Assembly: GCA_963978545.1 (NCBI GenBank)
Contig: OZ021732.1
Location: 23,319,688-23,383,687, forward strand
Direction of reading: 5' to 3'
DNA length: 64,000 bases
Source of the DNA: Linyphia triangularis
Lineage: Eukaryota; Arthropoda; Arachnida; Araneae; Linyphiidae
Shown here: positions 11,913 to 23,900 of the stretch, in pieces
Numbering within the stretch: the stretch's first letter is position 1
Layout: every line of letters starts with the position of its first letter
Program-made: the position numbers and the translations under genes
The notes under the pieces: model-generated
What the model saw: only the letters and a program-made list of their open reading frames with translations
Told to the model about the DNA's origin: nothing
The model's database searches: none

Positions 11913-14900
11913 ATGGCTTTAGAGGAAACAAAGATAATTTACCATATTGATGATGAGGATACTCCCTATTTAGTTAAGCTATCTGTTCCTCCTGATCGTG
12001 TTACTTTAGGGGACTTCAAGAATGTTCTTAATAGGCCAAATTATAAGTTCTTTTTCAAGTCCATGGACGATGACTTTGGGTAAGTATTTTTTTTCCCCCC
12101 TTCTTTTTGGAATTGGTTGTTCCTCTATGTGTTTTATATTGTTGTTATTAGTTCTAATTTTGTCTTTATTTTTTTAAAAGCTGAATTTAAATGTATATTT
12201 AAAAAAGGGCTTGCCTCATATTTTTAAAACTTTGCAGAAAGCACAACAATACTGAGTTGCTTTCAAATACTGTGAATAAGGAGGGATTTTCTTTTTGTAA
12301 CTGATAACTATTGTGCTACATCATAAAATGCTAAAATGGCTTCCTTTAAAAATAAAAATGGTGTTAAGAAATAAGTTCGCTACAGTTTTCAGAAATGACC
12401 TCTTTTGAAAATTCCTTCTTGAATGTAGAAAATTTTAGTAGTAAAAGGACAATATTAAGGAACATTTGTTATTGAAAAGAACATTAGGCAATTCTTTGAC
12501 TGTTGCACGAGTCATTTTGCACAGTCATTTTTTTCTACTTAACCCTTATGTTAGTAACCAACTTTACCGACGTCTTTTAGCAACCAGGTACCCGGGTACT
12601 CACAGATCTAAATATTAAAAATTTTGTTTATTTTGTTTATAAAAAAAAATTCTAAAATTTTTTTTCTTAAAATATGAATAGTTAGTGTCAATTAAACAAA
12701 TAATAATAATAATAATTTAGAATTGTGAATGAAATCTGAAACCAGTTTGGGGCACTCCAGGTAGTCGGCCCGTTTTTATTTTTCGGCGCTGAACAGATGC
12801 CTTTAGGGAGAGAATAACTCAAGGTTATTTCTTTTTTTTCTATCTAGAGCAAGCGCCGAGTATTTATTAGTACGTATTAGATTTTTGGTGCGATCAGACG
12901 TGTTTTATTTATGGTGTTCTCTTCGCAGTGAAAAATAAAGCTGTCATTCTGTTATCTACAATGCATTCAGATGCATCAGGTTGGTGATGATGCTAAGCAA
13001 AAACCAGAAATTATAAATTTTTATAATAGATACAAAGCTGGCGTTGACACAATGGACCAAATGGTCCGGAGGTACACAAGTCAACGACGATCTTCAAGAT
13101 GGCCAATGGCATTGTTCTTCAACATGCTAGACATTTCTTCACTTGCATCATATATAATTTATTACGAAAATAATAAAATGATTGCCAAAAAAACGACAGA
13201 ACGTCGTCAATTTATGCGGAAGCTAAGTGAAGAACTAGCATTGCCGATGATTGAACACCGTACAGTGAATCCGCAAGTAATGCATCACTTCTCAACAAAG
13301 ATTGCTGTTGAAAGTATTTTAGGTCATGCACTAGCAGAAACAATCGAGATAAATCCTGGTCCAGTGGTTCCAAAAGATAAAACTGGAAGAAAGAAAGTGA
13401 CAGGATCTTGTCTTGTGCGCAATGCCTTGCCACTAAAAAGACTGCGAAAGACTCGTAAGAGCTGTGCCAATTGTCACCAGCCAATATGTGATGAGCACTC
13501 AATTAATCTCATACAATGTGTTAAATGTCAGATTTAATGTCATTAATTATATTTTTTTTTTATATTTCTTTATTTTTTTAATAAAATTTAGTTGCAACCA
13601 TTTATAGAAACCATTTTCAATTTATTTTCTATACTTTCCATTGTGGGTAGGTACCCGGTTGCTAATAGGGCGATAGCTGAAGTTTAAGCTTATTTAAAAA
13701 AAAAAAAAAAAATAGATAAATTAAATGCACTCACAACTAGCTTTCTTTTGAGTTAAAAAACGACGATTCGAGAGCTTAAAATAAAATATTAAATTGTCTT
13801 TGAGCTATTCATACAAATACACTGCGGTGGGTACCCGGTTACTAACACAAGGGTTAATCAAATTAGAACTGCAAAACTATAATGAATCCACTAGTCATGT
13901 TTTAGCTTTTTAATATCTCAAATCTGGAATAACAGTGACTTTGGCAATTCTGAATTTTAGAACATATCGTTATTCATACATAGAATCAATAAAATAAAAT
14001 TAAAATATATAAATAGAGTAAATCAAGAAAAAACCTTTTGTAACTTTATGTGGATTTGATAGAGATTTTTTATGGTTAGCTGTTTTATACTTTTGATTTT
14101 TAGCTAAACTTTTTTCCTATTTTGTGAATCCCATTATTTCCGATTCTGAAATAGTCTCTGCTCTAGTCCTTTAATTGCAATGTCTAATACTCAACTAACT
14201 GGTCCGTGAGAATTTTATACTCAACCACTTCGTTTTTGCTGTCATCCCTTTCGGATACGGACAAACTTCTGTACAAAAATATATATATATTTAAAGATAG
14301 AAGTGGGACAGGGTTTCCACAGTCATTAAAAGTCATTGGCAGTGCTTAATCTTGTTTTCAAGGCCTTGAAAATGCTTAGAGGTGCTTAAAAGTCCTTATT
14401 TTTTTTACAAATATTGTGTGCCCATTTGCAAAATTTATAAAAATACAACTCGAACTTCCTATCCCTGCATGACCGTCACTTATCAGCACCGTATTGGAGT
14501 TCTCGGACATATTTGTATTACGCATGCGCCAACTTGTAACTTTTTTCGTAGAATATACTTCATTAAAAATTTATATATTAACATGATGCCTGAAAAAATA
14601 TTTCAAAGGTCCTTAAAAACGTTATTTAAGTCTTTAAAAGTCATTGATTTACATTCTGTGATTTGAGTGGGAACCCTGTGGGATGGAAAAGGTCAGGATT
14701 TTTTTTTAATCTTTTCGGATATTTTACTGTATTAGTTGGCGATAAAGTTATGATTATTAATTATTTTAACTCGGTCAAATTTACATTTATAAGTCTACGG
14801 GACACGAACATGTACCCTACGTCAGTTGGTATAGATGTATATTTGACTCATAAAAAGACAATGTTTTTATATAAATTCTTTGTATGCATTCTCAATTTTT

Positions 14901-17900
14901 ATGTGCAGTTGCAACTTATTTTAATAATTTTGAGCTTAGATCAACTTTTCATTGTGTTTTATTACTACTAAGAAAACCATTGATTCTGTGCCATGGACTA
15001 ACTCTTTTTTTTACCCCTAAAACTTGATAAATGCATTATCATCAACAAGTCTATTTGCAAAGTTTCTGTTCAAATAGCTCTCCACAGGTTTTGCCTGGCT
15101 CAAACACATACACAAACAAATTAAAGAACTAAAAATAAAAAAGGCAAAATGTCAATTGCGTGCTCCAGAGAATTGCTCTATAATGATTTTTTTACATTTT
15201 ATAGCATTGTAATGCTGCAAGCAGTAAGAAAATATTTTTTTTTCCTTCAATGAAAACCACATATGAGCGAGCCCTTCTTGCTCATAAAACATTGATCTAT
15301 ATGAATTTTTAAAAGTAAAAAACGGAACATGTCAATAGGTTTTTAATTGGACGTGACCTTTTTTTAGATTTAGTGATTCATGTGTAAAGAAATTCCATTT
15401 TAAAAAATAAACCAGTAATGTGCCCTTTTGGAAATTTACAAATTTTTTTAACGTTGGTAACAATAATTCTTGAATGTAATCTACACTATATTATCAGTTG
15501 CTTTTTGCTTGAATTGTATTCCTTTTAAGTTCCCTTGCTCTGTTAATTTGTTTAATTCTGTTCTGTTAATGTCTATTTATCAGATTGGTAACAAACTTTA
15601 AAAACTACAAAATCATGGATTTTCCTAGAAATTTTCAAACATTTGATGTCAAATTATGTTTTGTTAGTCAAAGCTAATCAGCATTGTCACAACCTTTCAA
15701 CACTTCCCTATTTTCATTTTCTAGATTATGACAAAATTGTATAATCAAGGAAATATCAGTGAAGTTGATGTAGATTAAATTCTGTGCAAAGTTTTATGCA
15801 ATGTTGATGGTATTAAAAATATATTTATCTTTTCTCAATGTAGTGTTGTAAAGGAAGAAATTAGTGATGAGAATGCAAAACTTCCTTGCGTTGGAGGAAG
15901 AGTAGTTTCTTGGGTAAGTTGCCTTTTTTTTTTTTTTTTTTTTTTTTTTAATAAATACAAATATCTCATTTTTGCAGAAGAAAAAATCTTTTACTGTTTT
16001 TTATTAGCTTGTCACGGCTGAAGGAAGTAGTTTATCGGACAGTACATCGCAATGCACCGACACAATGTCCCAAAGATCCGAATTAAGGCTGCCTCTGGAA
16101 AGAACAGTTGGCATTGGAGACAGTCGACCACCTTCTTTTCAGTAATTATTCACTTTTCTATATTGTAGTTCAAATAGATACATCTGCTTTATTTATTGAT
16201 TAACTTTCACTATAAGGTGATTTTTATATTCTAAGGTAACTTTTGGTATTTTTGCTATATACTTATTAATTTCCTCACTAGCTGGTGTTGCAAGTGTAGT
16301 TATTAATTAAAAATAAATATTATTAGTGTGTGTTACAATAATTTAAAATTACTGTAAGAATAATTCAGTACCAGAATTTGACACTAAGAAAGATTGAAAA
16401 AATATCTTTGTAGTTTCAATTAAATGAGCATTTAAAGTTTGACATTTTAGAGATAGGATTAACTATGATCATTTGACCTTGTAATTGTGTTTAGAAAACT
16501 AACATTATATATATAAAAAAAAATTATAAGCTAAAAAGCACCATATCAAAATTTTATTTATTGTTCTGTTTCTACCATATTTTTATTGTGTGTCTAACTA
16601 AAGGTCTGTTTTGAATTATAGTGCCCCAGTTCTCGATCCTCGGGACTTAGGTGACACCTGTACAGAAACTGAATCTGTAATTAGCTCAAGAAAAGGTACT
16701 GTAATTGATTAATAATTAATTTGTGTATTTGTTGTAGATACTAATAAATGTAGATACTAATTTATGCAATTGTTGCTGCAGATCTCCATTCACACATGCA
16801 CAGATCTCTGAAACATAGGGATAAGCATTTTCATGATGACCATGGTATTGTCATTTTTATTTTATTTTTCTTTCTCTCTTTTTATTTTATCTCTTTATTA
16901 TTTCTTATTTAAATCCCAAAATAAGCTTCATTATTTTCTTTAGCCAAAGTTGAGAGTTTAGTGAAAGTAGTTGCCTTCTTGTAATGCTGTAAAAGTAGTT
17001 TTTTGCACCATTGAAAGAAGATTTAGTGCTGCCAAAATGCTCAAAGCATGGTTTATTTCTGTATATTCTGATTTATGGCATGTAATATTTTAAAAAATTT
17101 CTTGAGCTTGAAGTTAGTGTGATAGTTTATTAGAAGTAATTTTCAAGGTGAATTTTTAGAACAGTCATGCTTGTGTAAGTATGATACAAGTTTTGTTTTA
17201 ATACAGTAAAAGGAAAAGATTTTATACTTTTAATTTGTTTTATATTGCCGTATTAATAAAGTTGGTGGTATATGATGGATAGCACTGCAATTTGATGGAT
17301 GCAAGTGTGAACCTGAATCCATATTACATTATTTTAATAGATTTTTGTAATTTAATGATTACTTTTCTTGCATTTGAAAATTGCTTTTAATTTAATTTGT
17401 AAAAATCTAAAACAAACACTTCAGAAATTACTTTTTTATGGCATGTAAAATAGACTCTAAATGTCAGAAAAAACATCAACCAAATTATTCAAATAAACAT
17501 ACCATACCACATGAGTATTGTATTAATGTTTTCTTCAACTTGCATACGTATAAAGCAATAGACATCTGTGGAAGCTACTGAAGCTGTTTTCTCATTTGGA
17601 ATAGCCAGGTATAAAGATTTAAGTGATTTTCTATCAATCTAATAGTTGGAGTTTGTCACATAGTATTTCAGAGGTTTATGCATATTTCATATTTCAGTTC
17701 TCTCATTAAAAGGGTGAACAAATATTAGTACTTGCGTTGAATTGAGTGCTCAATTTCTTCCAGCACATAGTAATAACGAAAACGTAAGCAAACATCACCC
17801 TTCCTGACGGTAAATTTCAGTTAGTATATTTTTTGTTAACAAAAATGTTCTGTTCCAGAAGAATATATTTAACTAAATTGTGTGCATTAATGGACAAAAG

Positions 17901-20900
17901 TTAAAGACAAATTTTATATTTGAGAAGATAATGGTGTATGTTGTTGAACCATGATAGGTAAGGTAGCTAAGGAACCAAACAGGTTCATAGGTTAAAAGTT
18001 ACAATCATATGTGTGTTAACGGCAAAATATTACCTCCAGGCTAAAAATGTATACTCACGCTCAGCTGATATGAACTAAAATATAAATAACATTTTGACAA
18101 CCTTGGATACCTACCACCCAGAAACAAAAGCAGGTACTCCTTAAGCCAGTTGTGCAAAGTATATCACTCTATAAAATACCTTTGTTTTGCTAAATGTACT
18201 TGCATAATATTAGCCTTATATAAGAAAATTTGAGACACTCTAACATTGGCAGCTTTTACTAAAGTAGTTTCTTTAGTGTTCTAATCAAGTACCCTGAATT
18301 TAATTCTGTGCCTTCAACAGTCATCAGTATAAGAACTGCAGAACTTGTGAATTTTATCATACCATCCCTGATGTGATTTGAAGTATGGCTACTTAACAGT
18401 TTTTCTGTCATTCAGTATACATGATGTAATGGATGTCAATGTGAAATCCGACTCTAAATTAAATATTCTTATTTGATTGGAAATTTTTCAATTTGAAAAA
18501 TTATGATTTATTTATGTTTCAGGCCGACCAAACGGTATAGTGGTTAGCGTGCTAGCTTCTAGACCGCGAGGTTGCGGGTTCGAGTCCCGTGTTGGCATGG
18601 GTGTTTGTAAATGTATGTTGGCTTGTCTAATGACGAAATGTTTCGGCGCATTATAGCCCTCGTGTTGCTGACGGCGCCAGATAATCTGAATACAACCAAC
18701 CAACCTATTTATGTTTCAGAAGAGGGGAGGTTTTGATTTTATTCTGTAAAATCTATCTTGAATAAATTATCTTGAAAGACTATTGTTTTATTCAGGTGTG
18801 CCGTGTGGATGTCCCCCAGCTCGCATTAATGGTCATACCATACCTAAACATCCTCACATCCATTCTTCTCGCCACAGAAGTGGACATGGATACGAGTCTT
18901 CCTCTATGATGACCAGTGACATAGAGAGCACTAGTTTTCTAGATTCTGAAGAAGAAACAACTAGCAGGTAACATTTAAACTCTTAGCTTTCACTTACCTA
19001 TTTATTATATATTGATTCCATAAGATTTTTATGGTACTTTTCTGTTAGCCAGGCACATTTTGCCAATTTTCTGTAAACCAATTTCATGACCATTAAAGAT
19101 TGAAACCTGCTTCTGTGTTAAATCAGGAGGGAAGTGTGGTACGTTTACCACCAGATAATGTTAAATAAGTTATGATGTTGATTTGAGTTGAATTTTGTAT
19201 TTATATTGTAGTCGTAAAATTTATTGTTTTGGATTCAACTGAATTGCAACCAAGTTATCCCAATTTTGATTGTACTACTTTAACCCTTTAAATAACTTTC
19301 TTTTCACTCATTTGCGGATTTTTATTTCTACTTAAATTAAATTTTGAGAGATAACTTATTCTAAATTTTTTACTTTTATGTTTTGTATATAAGGTACTTT
19401 AACAATTCACACACAGAAACTGTCAGTGAAATATTGAGAAATTGCATATTAATTTATTTTATTTTGCCTCTGTTTAAAAAATTTATTTAAAATTACATTA
19501 CCAATATTTTATTCTTTGAGGAACATTTATAGAACAAGTTTTGTGACTTAATATGAATTTTTTTAGGTACCAGTATACGTTAAAAATTGCAAAGTTTTGT
19601 GAAAATAAACGTTTTTCCCCCCTCCCCTCTTAAATATTATCGAACACAGTAGTTTTAAAATGATACGTTCTTTAAGATATTCAAAATACTATTTAAACTG
19701 TTCATTTTTGTGGAGTTACTGTGTTAAAAGACTACTACTTTAAAATTTAAACTTGATTTTGACTATAAGTAACTTCAGTTAGAATCAAACAATTTCATAA
19801 AAAGTAAATGCATAATGCAAGGCAGGTAACCTACTAAGGTCAAATACATCAGTGAAATACATCAGTGAATTTTTTAATCTTGCTGTTTTTGTAAAAAGTG
19901 CACATTTTTTAAATAATATAATAAAAGAAATTATACAATAAAATGATATTTCACTGGTGCCATTATACCCTGATTTGGTCATTATATTTCAATACATTTC
20001 TATTCAAATATGGTAGTTTCTAATACTGTTAAATGTAAAAAATATTGTGAGTCTAGTTATAAAATTAAAGAAAATATTCCAAAGTATACTGGTACCTTTA
20101 AGAAATTTGACTGGTTTCTTTTAAATGTTAATTTAAGATTTTATCCTAGTTTTTCAGTTTTAGAATATTCATTACTGTTGAAATTATTAATTGTTGCTAT
20201 TTAATGTTTTGCCTGCGATAAAGTTAACCAACTTTTTTTTACGGAAAATGTTAACAATGGACAATGAAAGTCTTTTAACAAACTGAAAATAAAAAATTAA
20301 TATTTGAAATGTGTAATTTTTTTTCTTTTGAAAGTAAAACTTTTATGTGAACTTTTCACAAAATTTTCAATTCTATTCAAAATGGTTTTACATTCGCATA
20401 ATTTTTCAACCATCTGATACTTTTCCATCTTGTTAAAAAAAGTTACGAGAAAGTTATATAATATGTTGTCCTAAAAGTAATGTGAAACTGTTTGTGTATT
20501 AGGATATCTACTACTACAGAAGAGAGCAGCGTTTCACGGATTCATCCGAGACATCGAAGGAGGAGGAGAAGACACAGAATGCCACCAATGAGCAGAGTAA
20601 GTCACACATTATGATTGATACATTCAGGGATGCCAGTTTTCCTCCTTTTGGAGGATTTCCTCCTTTTTGGTTTTTTTATGTAACATTTTCCTCCTCTTTG
20701 TCCCTGTTTTGAGGATCCACATTTTTCTAATCTGAACCAGTTTTTCCTGCAAAAAGTATACTTTTCCTCGTGTCTAAACAAAAGATTTTCCCACTTAGCT
20801 CCTCTTTCCTCACAGATTACTTCACTAACTCCTAATATTTGAAATGTAATTATTATATAGTATGAGAAATTTTATTGTGTCTTAAAAATTATTGAATCAT

Positions 20901-23900
20901 CCTTCGTGCATACTTTTTTTGTGTGTGGAATTTTTGTGTATTCCTTCCGCGAGCTTTTTTTTTAACGAATTTTTGGATTTCCTCCTTTTTGCTCTCTGAT
21001 CACTCTCATCCCTGTACATTAAAGTGTAAGTTTTTTTTTTTTTTTTTTTTAATTTTTTTTTTTTTTTTTTTTTTTTACTATTTACGCAAGCTACTTAATT
21101 GCAGGACATTCAAGTCAGTGATTGCAAACACATATATAATAATGGATGAATTGTGGCCTTCTCTTAGATGCTGCCGTAAGGTCTCATTATTTTATATGTC
21201 AATTCAGTCACTGGTAACTCAGTATCCAGATACTTAATAGTAGATATCTTGTGCCTCTCATGCCGAAAGTTCCTAGTTTGAATCCTGTATTAGTAGGCAT
21301 GGCAGTTTGTTATGATTCAGGATCCACGTTAAACTGTTGTTTTCGGCCTGATTAGCCACTATTATTGCATACAAAAATAGGTTGTTGAGTGTACCAATAG
21401 ATATTCTTCTTGGACATTCCACACTTACTTCAATCTATTTTTAAAAGAAATAACGTTCGTTTAATTAGTTGCTATCTATCAGTCACTGATTCACAGTAAA
21501 CTGAGTAAGAGAACTTCTTCTACTCTTTTGAGTATTGTAAAATACAGCGCTTTTCATTTTCTAACGGAAAAAATATTGACTGAATCTGCTTGCATTTTAT
21601 TTTATTACAGTAAAACCCCGATTAAGTTTTTCATTTGTCTAATTTCCAATTTTGGCTTAATAAATGGTTGTCAGAGGAACATCAAAAATTCAAGATGAAA
21701 TATTTGAATTCATTTCTTCTTTCAATTCATCTAGTACGAGTAAAATAGTACCAAAAATCGTAAGAAAAAAAAATTGGTCTGTCGATGAAACGAAGTTCTA
21801 TTTATGTTCTATTTGTCATGTAAATGAATAATCAAAAGAGTCCATAAAAATATCTAGCCAAGAAGGGTCTTTTAGAGGTGGAGGCTTGGGGTCAAGAGGG
21901 TTTATAACTGAAAAATTAATTTTGAACAATCTAGGCATGTGAATGTGTTTTTAGAGTATTTTTAATGCTGAATCTATGAAAAAAAAAAGCAATGTGATTT
22001 AACTAATCTAAAAAAGTTACAGTCTTCTTTATAAACAAAAATACATGTAGAAATCGGGGAAATGTAAAATGCGACGCAAAGAAATGAAAAAATGGGTCCG
22101 TTCCTAAAACTTGGCAAAATTTTTTGATTTGCATTAAGAATAAAGAAACATAAGAGTCCATAAAAATATCTAGCATAGAAGGGTATTTTTTGAGGGGTGG
22201 GGGGTGAGTGAAGTTTTTGAAACTGAAAATTATTTTGGTGTGACCCATGCATGTGACATGTGTGTGAAATATTTTTTGATGCTGAATCGAATGGCAAATA
22301 ATCAAGACGATATAACTATCCTATATAAAGTTATAGACCATTTGTCTATTTTATAAACTGTAATACAAAAATATGTGTAATGCATCAAAACTGAATAGAA
22401 AATAATAATAAACAACCAAAATTTAATAGAAAAAGTACCAGTTAATAATAAAATAAGTAATTAGTAGTGAATAATTGAAATAGTAAATAAGAAAAGTATA
22501 AGAGATAAAGAATAAGTAATGAAATAAGGTACACCTTTACATTTGTCGATATAAATGATTATAACGTCTTGATTTTTTTCCATTCCATTCAGTGTCAAAA
22601 AGTACTTCACACACATTATCACATGCCTGGTTTATACCAAAATTAATTTTTAGTTTAACCCCCCTCACCTTCTCAAAAAACACCCTTCTATGCTAGATAT
22701 TTTTATGGACTCTTTTGTTTCTTTCTTCTTATGGCAAATAAACTTTTTTTTATTCATGAAAAATATCAAAAAATACTCTAAAAATAAGTGTAACATGCCT
22801 AGATTGTTCCAAAATTAATTTTTCAGTTATAAAACCCCCTGATCCCTACCCCACCCTTCTTTGCTAGATACACCCTTCTAAAAACACCCCTCTTTGCTAG
22901 ATATTTTTATGGACTCTTTTGATTATTCATTTTAATGACAAATGATTGATTGATTTAATGACAATTTTAATCCAAATCTCTGGATCCTTTCGGATAGTCG
23001 CAGCTCCCTACAACATCTACACAATTGGACTAAAGTTGGAGACAAAACAAGCATCTCCATCCTTCTTAAACTTCAACTTATTTCAAAGCGCCACGACGTT
23101 CATTTTCAGTGGATACCATCCCACGTTGACATCTTTGGAAATGAGCAAGCGGACTGCTTAGCTAAGGAGGGTTGCAGTCACTCAACACCTTCCTCTTCAG
23201 CTCTTTCATACTCGGAGCATCAGTCCAAAATCAAAAGTCATCTCTCCAAAAAGTGGAAGACCCCTCCCTCTCATCACTGGTATACAGCCAAGAAACCGGG
23301 CTCTTCACTTGTACCTATTGGTGATAGAGCATCTCGAACGGCAATTTCCAGATTGGCAAGTGGACACACGAAGAGTCTCTTGTACTCTGAGGGTAGAAAA
23401 ACTTACCCTGTCTGCTCCAAATGTGAAGCCCAGCAGGCCTCTGCCGAACATATCCTGGACTGCTTGGGTCTTTCCAAAGAGGACTTATATGCTACACCAC
23501 TTCTTGTCATCGACTTTTTGAGGGTCAACAATTTGTTGGATCTTGTCTGACTTCGTCAGACAGGTGGAGGATAAGAAACAACAACAACAATGACAAATGA
23601 AATTTTTGCCGATTTTCATGAACGGACCAATTTTTTTCCCTTTAACTTCCTAATTTACCTGTACTAATCCAGGAATGGTCTAAAACTGGTAAAAAGCTAC
23701 TTTCTAGGGCATGAATAGTAAGAAAAGTGTTTGCAAAGGCTTTGAATTTTTGAGTAAGTTGGAATGGAATTCACTGAAGAGTATACAGTCCTTCACAAAA
23801 GTTTAGACTCAACACAAAATCAGTGTTTTATAAAGTAGTATTAAAACAGAAGATTTATTCTATATATCACTTAATAATATGCACATATTACATTCAAAAT

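Larger units (their letters stand above)
11913..15913 (+). other. dsh: dsh exons 1-2: DIX domain
   Basis: Residues 1-79. The exon 1 product begins [19 protein letters not shown] and continues through a [13 protein letters not shown] segment; exon 2 adds [14 protein letters not shown] and ends GGRVVSW. This is the head-to-tail polymerising DIX fold of Dishevelled, Axin and DIXDC1, by which Dsh forms signalosomes with Axin. Exon 1 ends after two bases of a Gly codon and exon 2 supplies the third, so the junction reads DDFG-VVKE. Confidence 0.95.
16008..20596 (+). other. dsh: dsh exons 3-7: Ser-rich linker and basic region
   Basis: Residues 80-258. It includes [14 protein letters not shown] (exon 3), a His-rich segment ([17 protein letters not shown], exon 5), the GYESSSMM motif with acidic Ser stretch (exon 6), and a basic cluster [12 protein letters not shown] in exon 7. 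In DVL proteins the Ser/Thr-rich linker is a casein-kinase target and the basic run lies just before PDZ. Confidence 0.9.

Noticed and set aside
12079..13537. dsh exon 1 spliced to the piggyBac C-terminal frame (host-transposase fusion)
   Set aside because: The only good acceptor (before 12971) joins in the wrong phase and hits a stop after about 15 codons, while exon 2 at 15844 joins in phase and restores the DIX domain.
18523..18600. A tRNA gene at the SINE heads (also 2241, 47390, 57120 and 51040)
   Set aside because: Pol III boxes A and B are present, but acceptor stems do not pair as a mature tRNA would, the sequence runs into a repeat body, and target duplications flank the whole unit.
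20923..21237. 104-codon frame rich in Phe
   Set aside because: Translation through the poly-T tract and the end of the MITE in dsh intron 7; no protein features.
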